A stretch of DNA of 64,000 nt from Aminicenans sp964648465 (lineage in GTDB: Bacteria; Acidobacteriota; Aminicenantia; Aminicenantales; Aminicenantaceae), in contig CAZYMU010000006.1 in assembly GCA_964648465.1 (NCBI GenBank), positions 30,484 through 94,483 on the forward strand, in the 5' to 3' direction. This document shows positions 33,835 to 42,208 of the stretch, one piece after another. The notes beneath the pieces were generated by a model, which worked only from the letters and a program-made list of their open reading frames with translations, did no database searches and was not told the DNA's origin. A program made the position numbers and the translations under genes. The number at the start of each line of letters is the position of its first letter. Position 1 is the stretch's first letter.

Positions 33835-34376
33835 AGATACCCACGGCTAAAGCCGTGGTACTTATCATAACTCAAGCTCCGCTTGACCTAAATCCTGGTT
33901 CTCTTGCCATTTTACATATTTTAGTATCTTCTTCTCATCAATCCCAACTGTCGATGCAAAATATCCAGGCGACCACACTATGTTTTCCTTCCAATAAACT
34001 TTCGATAGCCAAGAAAACTTTTTCCTTAATCGTCTTGCAGTCATCCCCTTTAGCCTGCCTATCACATCACTTACTGCATATCTTGGCGGAATTATCATAA
34101 CCATATGAATATGATCCCTCTGCATGCTGTACTCTACTATCTCACACCCAGCCATGCTCTCCGTAACTTTCGGAAAAAGTCTTCTCAAATATCCATGCAC
34201 TCCAGGATTTAGGATACGGCGGCGATATTTCGGTATCCATACAATATGATACTCCGTACGATATGCACTGTGCCCTGATAACCTAATCTCCACTTCCCTA
34301 TCATAGCATATCGCCGCCTATACATTCACCCACGGGCAAGCCCGTGGAACTCTGCCCTTCGGGCTTTTAGAGGGAG
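33835..34376 (-). mobile_element. IS200/IS605-type insertion element (tnpA only)
   Basis: About 540 bp holding a single Y1 transposase. A hairpin CCACGGCTAAAGCCGTGG lies at 33843-33860 and another, CCACGGGCAAGCCCGTGG, at 34331-34348. A third stem (GCCCTTCGGGC) is just inside the right end. Subterminal hairpins without inverted ends or target duplication are the hallmark of this family. The boundaries come from the interrupted methyltransferase; an AG shared by both edges leaves a two-base uncertainty. Confidence 0.88.
33865..34293 (-). CDS. tnpA: IS200/IS605 family Y1 transposase (TnpA)
   Basis: A 142-residue HUH single-strand transposase. It has 'AYRTEYHIVWIPKYRR' at the N-terminus, the metal-binding HxH in YSMQRDHIHMVMIIP (about residues 60-64) and the catalytic tyrosine in WSPGYFASTVG (about 112). 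Length and motifs match intact TnpA proteins. The frame is undamaged. It cuts and joins single-stranded DNA at the hairpin ends. No tnpB accompanies it. Confidence 0.95.
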   Translation of the reverse strand: MEIRLSGHSAYRTEYHIVWIPKYRRRILNPGVHGYLRRLFPKVTESMAGCEIVEYSMQRDHIHMVMIIPPRYAVSDVIGRLKGMTARRLRKKFSWLSKVYWKENIVWSPGYFASTVGIDEKKILKYVKWQENQDLGQAELEL

Positions 34377-34459
34377 AATCCATATTTTTTTGATAAGCGC
34401 TTTTACAGGTTGCGGCAGAATTTGTTTTAAAATATTTTTCATCTTCTCGAATGCATTCT

Positions 34460-34661
34460 TATTTATACATTCTAAATACCTTTAATAATATTTCTTCCAT
34501 AGCATCCCAGCTATATTTCTCTACGCATTTTTGCCTTGCTTTATTGCCCATTTTTTTGGCTTCTTCGGGATTGTTTAAAACGTATTGAATTTTATCTGCC
34601 AATTGCTCTGGTTTCTCAGGTTCTACAATCCAGCCGCAGCCATCTAAGATTTCAATATTTC
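34460..34661 (-). pseudogene. C-terminal stump of a family 4 glycosyltransferase
   Basis: About 66 codons on the minus strand reading EILDGCGWIVEPEKPEQL, then ADKIQYVLNNPEEAKKMGNK, then a KYSWDAMEEILLKVF tail and a stop at 34460. This is the standard end of GT4 enzymes (G-x-x-VEP...LAxxI...N). The rest is missing: the frame starts inside the last codons of the methyltransferase at 34652. It ends 16 bp before the start of the broken zinc-ribbon methyltransferase, so the two once formed an operon. Confidence 0.8.
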
Positions 34662-35278
34662 TTCTTCAATATAAAAAACCTATGATAAGGATGCTCAAAT
34701 ACTCTATAGTTCTCCTCGATTTTGAATCCTGATTTTTGGATATTATTTATAATTCTACTCAACGGATAACCTGCCTTCCCTATCTCCCAGTAATGCTCAC
34801 CATCGAAGTTATGAATAGGTCTTTTTAGCCATGGCAGTGGAATCAGTTTCTTAAATACACCCACTTTAGGAAAGTGAATATATACACGATAAACGCTGCT
34901 TGCATCTGGCAATGATAAAACTGCATAAGATTCGGAAACTCGAAATATCTCAGAAAGAGCTTTGTGAAAGTTTTCAAAAGGTAAATGTTCTAAAAGTTCA
35001 TAGCAATCCACAACATCAAAATAATTATCTGTGAAAGGGATCCTTAACACACTCCCTGTTACATCTGGATTTAGTTTTTTATCAATGTCTAATGTAGTAA
35101 TATTTATTCCTCTTTTCTTAAGATATGTAGAAACAAATCCATTTCCAATCCCAATTTCAAGGACCTTTTGCGGTGTTAATTTAATAATCTCATCAATCTG
35201 ATGCCAATAACTAATGAAACGTTCTTTTGAATCGTAGGTTTTATTGAAATAATGGTCTGGTTCTACTTGGAGTTTCAT
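34652..35278 (-). CDS. SAM-dependent methyltransferase (class I)
   Basis: About 208 residues from ATG 35278 (AGGGATG upstream; an ATG at 35302 would add eight). It has motif I VLEIGIGNGFVSTYLKKRG, 'TTLDIDKKLNPD', VLRIPFTDNYFDVVDCYELLEHL and AVLSLPDASSVYRVY. The C-terminus FDGEHYWEIGKAGYPLSR through HPYHRFFILKKK matches the pseudogene at 33196. It is probably a glycan methyltransferase. It is intact, unlike its neighbour. Its final codons merge with a glycosyltransferase stump. Confidence 0.83.
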   Translation of the reverse strand: MKLQVEPDHYFNKTYDSKERFISYWHQIDEIIKLTPQKVLEIGIGNGFVSTYLKKRGINITTLDIDKKLNPDVTGSVLRIPFTDNYFDVVDCYELLEHLPFENFHKALSEIFRVSESYAVLSLPDASSVYRVYIHFPKVGVFKKLIPLPWLKRPIHNFDGEHYWEIGKAGYPLSRIINNIQKSGFKIEENYRVFEHPYHRFFILKKKY

Positions 35279-35382
35279 TTTTTCATCCCTACAATTACAC
35301 ATGGTATTTTCACTTTAAATCCATCCCCGCCATCATCCTTTTTTATTTTGTCATTAACACTCATAGTAATTTTCTCTACGGT

Positions 35383-36888
35383 TCAACGTCCCCTAAAAGA
35401 ACTTAGATTTTCCTTTAGAAGTAATTGCATTCTGTAATTTAAATATCTGTCAAACAGGTATGTTATGCTAAGACTAATTAAAATACCTATGCCAACAAGC
35501 GAAAAAAAACCTAAAAATCCACTTGTATTAATGCTCATTTTTATAGCAAATATAGATATGATCATAATTATTCCGTTTATCAAAGGAAGAGCTATTGTCT
35601 TTCTGAAGTTCTTAATTCCACACCTTGTGATTTTAATAGCCATGAAACAAAATCCAATATTAGATACAAAAATGCTTAAAAAAACTACGACTGATGTTCC
35701 CAATATTCCCCATTTAATAGTACAAGGATAGATTAGAACAGCTATTACAAATAAGCGAGCTATTTGCCATCTTGTATCTATTTTTGGTTTTCCTACGGCA
35801 TGAAATATAGGACCTGTTGTCGCTGCTATTGATCTGAATAATCCTGCAAGAACTAAAACTTGCATCGCTGGAACCATAGGCATCCATTTCTCGCCTAAGA
35901 ATATCTTTGTAAAATCTGGAGCTAATACAAAGATTAATCCTGCTATAGGAAAAGATAAAAATGCTGTAACCTTTAAAACTTTTAAATATACCTCCCTTAA
36001 TTTTGGTATATTATCCTGCAATTTAGAATACGCCGGAAAAGTCACTTTTGAAATTACATTAGTTATCTCTGTTGCAGGCATATTGGAAATCCTATATGCC
36101 AATTGATAAAAACCTAACATAGTAGCTCCGAGCAACTTTCCCACAAAAATATCATCTCCTTGAGTAATTAAGAAAATTAATATACTTGAACCCAAAATCC
36201 ACTTGCCAAAACCAAAAAGTTCTTTTGCCTTTCCTAAATCCAAACTTAAATGAGGTCTATAAGGATGTATTATGTAGCTCACAAAACATCTCGCTGCATT
36301 TCCCGCAAGCAAGCCTAATACGAGCGCCCAGACATTTCTCAAGATCAAAACAGCAGAAACTGCTACAATGAAATCTGCCAATGTTCCTGCAAATTGATAT
36401 ATAAACTCTTTATTGAATTCCAGCTCCTTCTGGAAATAGATAACGCCAATATTGGTAAAAGCCTGAAGAAGCACTGAGATGCCAATGACCTGAATTATGG
36501 GTTTTGCTTCCAGCGCATCAAAGAAAGATGCGGCAAGAGGCGCGGCAAAATACAAAATCCCAAATAAGGCAAGACCTCTTAATATTAAAACAGTCCATAT
36601 GCCATCAAGATAGGATTCTATATCTTTCTTCTTCTGGATTAAGGCGGCCTGAAAACCTGTCTGCGAGAATGTCTCAAGGGTTGACATCGTCAGAAGCGCA
36701 ATGCCCATCAAACCGAAGTCGTGAGGGGCGAGAATACGCGCAAGAATTATAAGCCTTGCCAGACCGAATATCTGCTGAACTATTCTAAGCGAAAATACCC
36801 AGAACCCGCCCCTGACTGTCCGTTGGGAAAGGTTCTTGCCCGGTTTTGCCAGATCGTTAATGGTTTTCTTAACCTCTGCTTTATACAT
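35383..36888 (-). CDS. wzx: Polysaccharide flippase (Wzx/WzxC-like, MOP superfamily)
   Basis: About 501 residues from ATG 36888 with some 12 to 14 hydrophobic helices. It has an N-terminal VRGGFWVFSLRIVQQIFGLARLIILARIL, LAPHDFGLMGIA and 'FPAYSKLQDNIPKLREVYLKV', typical of the Polysacc_synt/WzxC-like family. It would move undecaprenyl-linked repeat units across the inner membrane. This is the only intact flippase in the window; a decayed relative lies at 32131-32937. About 250 bp of A+T-rich DNA with no recognisable gene follows upstream (36889-37130). Confidence 0.9.
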   Translation of the reverse strand: MYKAEVKKTINDLAKPGKNLSQRTVRGGFWVFSLRIVQQIFGLARLIILARILAPHDFGLMGIALLTMSTLETFSQTGFQAALIQKKKDIESYLDGIWTVLILRGLALFGILYFAAPLAASFFDALEAKPIIQVIGISVLLQAFTNIGVIYFQKELEFNKEFIYQFAGTLADFIVAVSAVLILRNVWALVLGLLAGNAARCFVSYIIHPYRPHLSLDLGKAKELFGFGKWILGSSILIFLITQGDDIFVGKLLGATMLGFYQLAYRISNMPATEITNVISKVTFPAYSKLQDNIPKLREVYLKVLKVTAFLSFPIAGLIFVLAPDFTKIFLGEKWMPMVPAMQVLVLAGLFRSIAATTGPIFHAVGKPKIDTRWQIARLFVIAVLIYPCTIKWGILGTSVVVFLSIFVSNIGFCFMAIKITRCGIKNFRKTIALPLINGIIMIISIFAIKMSINTSGFLGFFSLVGIGILISLSITYLFDRYLNYRMQLLLKENLSSFRGR

Positions 36889-37129
36889 ACACAATCACTT
36901 GGAAAAGGGAAGGTCCATTTGTAAATAAGCAACCCAAGTTTCGCTTGCTATTATAAGTGTAAATTTTGAGAACTTTGAAAAAATGCTTCTTTTGGGGGAA
37001 ATTCAGGGTATCATACCTTTTTCTACTTGCTCTTTTGTCTTTTACAAGCTTTTTTGGTTTTTAAACTGAAACCAACTATATTCTCCAAATTTTCTACGAA
37101 ACTTCTATTTTAAAGTGGGCGGCCTGTCC

Positions 37130-37395
37130 GTTCAGATTGTATTTACCAAGTTTTATGTTACAGATAATATTTGTAAGCTGCCCAGAATCATAAATATCCC
37201 CATAATGTAAAAATAGTTTTGTTCCCGAGAGATGCGGGTCCTTATATATATATGTTCGATCTGACCTGTATTAAATGTGCTAAATGTGCTTGACATACGG
37301 ATTAAACCATGAACCTCGTATTCTTTGTATAAAAGGAATTCAGCAAGATAGGGACCATCTTGCCCTGTGATGCCTGTTATGAGGGCTTTTTTCAT
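37130..37395 (-). pseudogene. gmd: 5' fragment of GDP-mannose 4,6-dehydratase (gmd)
   Basis: It starts with MKKALITGITGQDGPYLAEF, the NAD-binding N-terminus of Gmd, and continues to EVHGLIRMSSTFSTFNTG (with a small STF duplication). After one frame change come YKDPHLSGTKLFLHYGDIYD and QLTNII. About 85 codons match Gmd; the rest of the enzyme is absent downstream. It lies downstream of a separate Gmd C-terminal fragment, the reverse of the normal order. Confidence 0.85.
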
Positions 37396-37483
37396 TCTTT
37401 ATGAAATTTGGGCGCACCCCAACTATACTTGCTACCTTAATTGTGTTCTGAGAGTTCATTTTTATCCTGGAACAGCCTAAATT

Positions 37484-37990
37484 TTAAGAATATCTAGGAT
37501 CTTCTGAAAAAAGATTTTTAGCTTTCATCTCCACCTTTTCCCAATTAGCTTTGACCATTATCTTTACCAATTCTTCAAACTTAACTTTCGATTCCCAGCT
37601 AAGTTCTCTTTTTACTTCTTAGTAATCACCCATTAGTAACTCAACTTCAGTTGGGCTGTAATAGCGAGTATCAACTTCTACAAGAACCTTACCAGTTTTT
37701 TTATCTATTCCCCTTTCATTCTCATATTCACCTGTCCATTCCAAGTTCATATACAGTTCTTTAAAAGCAAGATCACAAAATTATCTAACTGTATGTGTTT
37801 CTCCCGTTGCCAGAACATAATCATCAGGTTTATCATTCTGAAGTATCACCCACATTCCTTCGCAGTATTCAGGTGCAAATCCCCAGTCACGTTTAGCATT
37901 TAGATTTCCGAGATAGAGCTTATCCTGCAGAGAAGCTTTTATCCGAACGGCAGCTCGTGTAATTTTCCTTGTAACAAATTATTTTGCACA
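37484..37990 (-). pseudogene. gmd: 3' fragment of GDP-mannose 4,6-dehydratase (gmd)
   Basis: On the minus strand it reads FVTRKITRAAVRIKASLQDK, LYLGNLNAKRDWGFAPEY, NDKPDDYVLATGETHTVR, a stop, then LAFKELYMNLEWTGEYENE, 'VDTRYYSPTEVELLMGDY', a second stop and ELSWESKVKFEELVKIMVKA. These are the standard C-terminal Gmd blocks. Two in-frame stops and the missing N-terminal half make it inactive. It lies upstream of, not after, the 5' fragment. No intact GDP-mannose pathway gene is seen in the window. Confidence 0.87.
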
Positions 37991-38011
37991 TGGGAATATC
38001 CTTTAAGGATG

Positions 38012-38893
38012 CTACGATTCTATGGCTTCAAGGCTAACTATCTTATTTTCTAAATATTCTTGAAGTGCCGTTTTCCAATCTGGCATTACATTAATATCTT
38101 TTTCTTTTAATATTTTGTTTTCTAGCACTGAAAATTTTGGTTTTTTTAGTGTCTTATTAAAAAATGAGGATTTCACTTCTTCAATTTCAACTTTTAAAAC
38201 TAAATTGCTATAAAGGTATTTCCCCATCTCAACCCAGTTGCAGTATCCTTCGCTGGTTGCATGCACTACTCCTTTAATATTATTTTCAATTATTTTTTTT
38301 ATCTGTTTTGCTAAATCTTTTGCATACGTTGGAGAAACATACTCATCTTTAACTAATTTTACCAGCTTATTATTTCTGGCAATTTTTATTAGTTTATCTA
38401 CTATATTCTGCGATTTATTTATACTTTTTCCATAAAGAGCTGAAGTTCTAATTATGACGTAATTATTTGAATAGAATTGGATTAATTTCTCACCTATGTA
38501 TTTAGATAATCCGTAATAATTAATTGGATTTGGAATATCAGTTTCAACATATGGGCTTTGTTTTTTCCCGGAAAACACATAATCAGTACTAATATGACAA
38601 AAAAGTATATTGTATTTATTGCACAAATCAATAAGGCTTTGTAAAGATAAGGCGTTTACATTTATAGCATCATACTGCTCAATTTCAGCCTTATAAACAT
38701 CAGTATATGCAGAGCAATTAATAATAACATCTGAGGAAAATTCTTTAATTTTTTTCTTATAAGTGACAGGCTTTGTAATATCAAATTCAGGTAAATCTAA
38801 ACCACAATAACTAATACCTTCTTTTTTAAATAACTCACATAGTGCAGTACCTAATTGGCCTTTTGAGCCTAAAACAATAAATTTATCATTCAT
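38012..38893 (-). CDS. rmlD: dTDP-4-dehydrorhamnose reductase
   Basis: A 293-residue RmlD. It has FIVLGSKGQLGTALCELF (NADPH loop), VIINCSAYTDVYKAE, HISTDYVFSGKKQSPYVE with the catalytic Ser/Thr, and NYYGLSKYIGEK with the catalytic YxxxK. It carries out the last step to dTDP-L-rhamnose. It overlaps rmlC by 8 bp. The order is A-B-C-D. Confidence 0.95.
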   Translation of the reverse strand: MNDKFIVLGSKGQLGTALCELFKKEGISYCGLDLPEFDITKPVTYKKKIKEFSSDVIINCSAYTDVYKAEIEQYDAINVNALSLQSLIDLCNKYNILFCHISTDYVFSGKKQSPYVETDIPNPINYYGLSKYIGEKLIQFYSNNYVIIRTSALYGKSINKSQNIVDKLIKIARNNKLVKLVKDEYVSPTYAKDLAKQIKKIIENNIKGVVHATSEGYCNWVEMGKYLYSNLVLKVEIEEVKSSFFNKTLKKPKFSVLENKILKEKDINVMPDWKTALQEYLENKIVSLEAIES

Positions 38894-39443
38894 TTAAATA
38901 TATGAAATCTTTGTCGATATTTTTAAATAAATTATTCTGTAAATCTTTTTCTGATACAATGGGATTATTAATGCCCCAATCTATTGATAAATCAGTATCA
39001 TTATAAAGAATTCCTCTTTCATCTTCTGATGAATAAAATGCAGTGCATTTATATTGAACAATCGTATTGTCTTCAAGTGTAGAAAAACCATGAGCAAATC
39101 CTTCTGGAATCCATAATTGGAGAAAATTACGAGAAGATAATTCTACAGCTATATATTGCCCAAAAGTAGGAGAGCCAAATCTTATATCTACAGCAATATC
39201 TCTGATCTTTCCAATTACTACTCTGACTAACTTACCTTGTGCGTTTTTGCCTACCTGGTAATGTAATCCTCTTATTGTGCTCTTTTTTGATTTAGATTGG
39301 TTGTCCTGAATAAATTTTTTTGATGTGATAATTTCTTGATATTTTTTTTGATTAAATGATTCAAAAAAATATCCCCGGTCATCATAAAATATATCAGGTT
39401 CGATTATCAGCAATCCATTGATTTTTGTTTTTTTAACATTCAT
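38886..39443 (-). CDS. rmlC: dTDP-4-dehydrorhamnose 3,5-epimerase
   Basis: A 185-residue cupin. It has 'DDRGYFFESFNQ', STIRGLHYQVGKNAQGKLVR (catalytic His), GKIRDIAVDIRFGSPTFGQY (Asp) and 'IPEGFAHGFSTL'. It epimerises the 4-keto-6-deoxy sugar. It overlaps rmlB by 4 bp and rmlD by 8 bp. Confidence 0.95.
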   Translation of the reverse strand: MNVKKTKINGLLIIEPDIFYDDRGYFFESFNQKKYQEIITSKKFIQDNQSKSKKSTIRGLHYQVGKNAQGKLVRVVIGKIRDIAVDIRFGSPTFGQYIAVELSSRNFLQLWIPEGFAHGFSTLEDNTIVQYKCTAFYSSEDERGILYNDTDLSIDWGINNPIVSEKDLQNNLFKNIDKDFIYLNE

Positions 39444-40537
39444 CGATTTTTGTACATTTTGTTATAGTAATCTCTATAATCACCAGAAACTATTCTTTGA
39501 AGCCAATCTTTATTATCCAAATACCATTGAATAGTTTTTTCTAAACCTTTATCAAAATCGACCTTTTTCTCCCAGTTAAGTTCATTTTTTATCTTATCGC
39601 AATTAAGAGCATATCTTTTGTCATGTCCTTCTCTGTCTTTTACAAAAGTGATAAGCTTTTTATAATAATCTTTGGTCTTATTCAGCTTCTTTGCTGCTTT
39701 TTCACAAAGAAGATTTACCAAATCAATGTTCTTCCATTCGTTTTCGCCACCTATATTATATGTTTCACCTCTAGTGCCGCACTTTATTATTTCCCAAATT
39801 CCCTTGCAGTGGTCTTCAACATAAAGCCAGTCACGAATATTTTGACCATCCCCATAAACCGGCAATTCTTTCTCTTCCAATATATTATTTATCATTAAAG
39901 GAATTAATTTCTCTGGGAATTGGTATGGACCATAATTATTAGAACAATTCGAGATGGTTATGGGAATATTATAGGTGTGATAATATGCTTTTACTAAATG
40001 ATCAGAAGAAGCTTTTGAAGCAGAATAAGGACTTCTAGGATTATATGGAGTTGTTTCATAGAAATAGCCGGTATCTCCCAATTCTCCATATACTTCGTCA
40101 GTTGATACATGATGGAAAAGGACATCTTTTTTGCTTTTAGTCCAGTACTTCCTTGCCAAATCCAATAAATTAAAAGTCCCAATAATATTTGTTTGAATAA
40201 ATTCTGAGGGTCCAAAAATAGATCTATCAACATGTGACTCAGCAGCAAAATGAATTATTATTTCAGGTCTGTATTTATTAAAAATGCTTTTCAAAGCACT
40301 ATAATAACAAATATCAACTTTTTCAAAAAAATATCTTGTTTGACTATATTTATCATCAATTTCCTTTAGATTTTCTAGATTTCCTGAATATGTTAATTTA
40401 TCTACGTTAATTATCTTACCCTTAAAATCATTTAATTTAAAAATGAAATGAATAAAATTTGAACCTATAAAACCAGCTCCACCTGTTACTAGTATTTTTA
40501 ATTCTGGATTTTTAATATCTAATTTATCTTTATTCAC
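39440..40537 (-). CDS. rmlB: dTDP-glucose 4,6-dehydratase
   Basis: A 365-residue short-chain dehydrogenase. It has ILVTGGAGFIGSNFIHFIF, FAAESHVDRSI, HVSTDEVYGELG and SPYSASKASSDHLV with the catalytic YxxxK. The GTG start at 40537 overlaps the rmlA stop (GTGA). It converts dTDP-glucose to the 4-keto-6-deoxy intermediate. Confidence 0.95.
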   Translation of the reverse strand: MNKDKLDIKNPELKILVTGGAGFIGSNFIHFIFKLNDFKGKIINVDKLTYSGNLENLKEIDDKYSQTRYFFEKVDICYYSALKSIFNKYRPEIIIHFAAESHVDRSIFGPSEFIQTNIIGTFNLLDLARKYWTKSKKDVLFHHVSTDEVYGELGDTGYFYETTPYNPRSPYSASKASSDHLVKAYYHTYNIPITISNCSNNYGPYQFPEKLIPLMINNILEEKELPVYGDGQNIRDWLYVEDHCKGIWEIIKCGTRGETYNIGGENEWKNIDLVNLLCEKAAKKLNKTKDYYKKLITFVKDREGHDKRYALNCDKIKNELNWEKKVDFDKGLEKTIQWYLDNKDWLQRIVSGDYRDYYNKMYKNR

Positions 40538-41421
40538 TTCTGGTATTCTCTATGTGATATCTGATTTTTATAAACATTTATTAAATATTTTTTATAACTG
40601 CAATCAGGAATATCTTTAATAAGCTCTTTTAACTGTTCAATACTAATGAAATTCATCATATAAGCAACTTCTTCTATACAAGCGACCTTTAGTCCCTGTC
40701 TATTTTCTATTGCTCCAATAAATGATGAGGCTTCCATTAAAGATTGAGGCGTACCAGTATCCAACCAAGCAACCCCGCGTCCGAATAATTCAACTTTTAA
40801 TTTGCCTCTTTTTAAATAATCTTTATTAACATCTGTAATTTCCAATTCACCTCTGGCGGATGGTTTTAGATTTTTAGAAATATTTATTACGTCATTATCG
40901 TAAACATATAATCCAACTAATGCATAATTTGATTTTGGTTTCTCCGGCTTTTCTTCTATAGAAATTACATTGCTATTATGGTCGAATTCTACGACTCCAT
41001 AACGTTCTGGATTTCTAACGTGATACCCAAAAACAGTCGCATTATTATTGGCTTTTACTGCCCCCCGAATAAAATCCAATTTCCCGTAAAATATATTATC
41101 ACCCAGAATCAATGTAACTGAATCACCGTCAATAAATTCTTCACCTACAATAAATGCATCTGCAATGCCTCGTGGTTTTTCTTGGATGGCATATTCTATT
41201 TTTAAACCTAGATGAGAGCCATCTGAAAATAATTTTTTATAAAGTGGAACTGTTTCTTTATCCGATATTATTAGAATTTCCCTAATTCCTGCTAACATCA
41301 GGATTGATAAGGGATAATAAATCATAGGTTTATCATAAACCATTATTAACTGCTTACTGTAGATATTTGAGGTGGGATAAAGGCGGGAGCCGGTACCACC
41401 TGCTAATATTATTCCTTTCAT
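40534..41421 (-). CDS. rmlA: Glucose-1-phosphate thymidylyltransferase
   Basis: About 295 residues from ATG 41421 (AAAGGA upstream); the longer frame to 41475 overlaps the preceding gene. It has GIILAGGTGSRLYPTSNIYS, KQLIMVYDKPMIYYPLSILM, LILGDNIFYG and 'GVVEFDHNSNVISIEEKP', the full RmlA signature. It makes dTDP-glucose and is the first gene of rmlABCD. Confidence 0.95.
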   Translation of the reverse strand: MKGIILAGGTGSRLYPTSNIYSKQLIMVYDKPMIYYPLSILMLAGIREILIISDKETVPLYKKLFSDGSHLGLKIEYAIQEKPRGIADAFIVGEEFIDGDSVTLILGDNIFYGKLDFIRGAVKANNNATVFGYHVRNPERYGVVEFDHNSNVISIEEKPEKPKSNYALVGLYVYDNDVINISKNLKPSARGELEITDVNKDYLKRGKLKVELFGRGVAWLDTGTPQSLMEASSFIGAIENRQGLKVACIEEVAYMMNFISIEQLKELIKDIPDCSYKKYLINVYKNQISHREYQK

Positions 41422-41449
41422 TTTGTTCTTTTTCCTTTCATTTGACTTT

Positions 41450-42208
41450 TTACTCAAATATTCCCAAGACACCAAGAGAATAGGCCCTTTTGTCTGATTT
41501 AGCCTTGAGTTTTGAAAGAAGAATGAAATTTCCCATAGAAAGCTTCTCTGAAGTATACATCATGTTACCTGTTCCCAAGTCATAAGGAACACCTACAGAA
41601 TTTTCAAAGACATAACCCATGATGTCTCCTTTATTGACTGATACAGGTACTTTGAACTCAAATTGTTTAAGCCCGGCTTTTTCTATTATGAAAGCAGCCG
41701 ATTCCCATACGACAAACCATCCTTTTCCGCCCTGTCGGAGTACCAGTACATGGTAGGAACAAGGAATTGTAAAAAACCCCCTTGTTCCAAGCATTGTTCC
41801 ATTTGAAGGCATCGCATTTTTTACTAAAACAGCAGTATATGGCATGTTTTTTTTAAAACTCTCGCCTGTTTTCTTGTTGAATAGAACACCTGAAGCGATA
41901 TAACTTGCTGCAGCCGTGTTCCCATCAGAAGAAACCGCCACTTCAATTGGCCCGAGTTGAAGATCCTTTGTTCCTACTACGGACCATGCATTATGTGTCA
42001 ATTCCCCTATCCTTTCCCGCTCCCCTTCTGTTTCCAGGGAAAGGGTGTCCAGGAAAGTATCGAGATTTTCTTTAACAGTACTTTCATAGTAAATACGGAT
42101 AAGATTTTTAATGAGATCTACATCATTTTGGGCATGGACTTGTATTGGTAGTAAAGTAAGAAGGAACATAATCAAATTCGCTATCGATATTAATTTAAAT
42201 CTCATCAT
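41450..42208 (-). CDS. Secreted protein of unknown function
   Basis: A 252-residue protein with a signal peptide (LISIANLIMFLLTLLPIQVHA, cut after HAQ). The mature part has an NTF2-like flavour at the start (LIRIYYESTVKENLDTFLDTL) and beta-rich segments (AAASYIASGVLFNKKTGES, GKGWFVVWESAAFIIEKAGL). I do not recognise the family. The start overlaps the stop of the upstream larger secreted protein (ATGA), so the two are co-translated and probably act together. It lies 28 bp before rmlA. Confidence 0.7.
   Translation of the reverse strand: MMRFKLISIANLIMFLLTLLPIQVHAQNDVDLIKNLIRIYYESTVKENLDTFLDTLSLETEGERERIGELTHNAWSVVGTKDLQLGPIEVAVSSDGNTAAASYIASGVLFNKKTGESFKKNMPYTAVLVKNAMPSNGTMLGTRGFFTIPCSYHVLVLRQGGKGWFVVWESAAFIIEKAGLKQFEFKVPVSVNKGDIMGYVFENSVGVPYDLGTGNMMYTSEKLSMGNFILLSKLKAKSDKRAYSLGVLGIFE

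Larger units (their letters stand above)
33196..34443 (-). pseudogene. Zinc-ribbon SAM methyltransferase, broken by an IS200-like element
   Basis: The start is ATG at 34443: MKNILKQILPQPVKALIKKI, then WI, then the IS200-like element (about 33835-34376). The frame resumes as LLDSRFYCPVCERGFRKFL with a second pair of cysteines (CCPGCGSLA). After a frame change near 33710 come DLIQRGGRLLHVAPEHCLAE and LEHIPDDKK. A second shift near 33475 gives HIVISLPDAKTLWTYF, a TAG at 33367-33369, and FDGEHYWKMNKQGSPLEK through PYHRFFIFRKK to the stop at 33196. The C-terminal third resembles the intact methyltransferase at 34652. Joining the element's two flanks restores the frame exactly. It is dead by insertion plus several point lesions. 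Confidence 0.85.

Noticed and set aside
30969..41421. Second complete GDP-sugar pathway
   Set aside because: Only broken gmd pieces are present; no manB, manC or fcl gene is seen.
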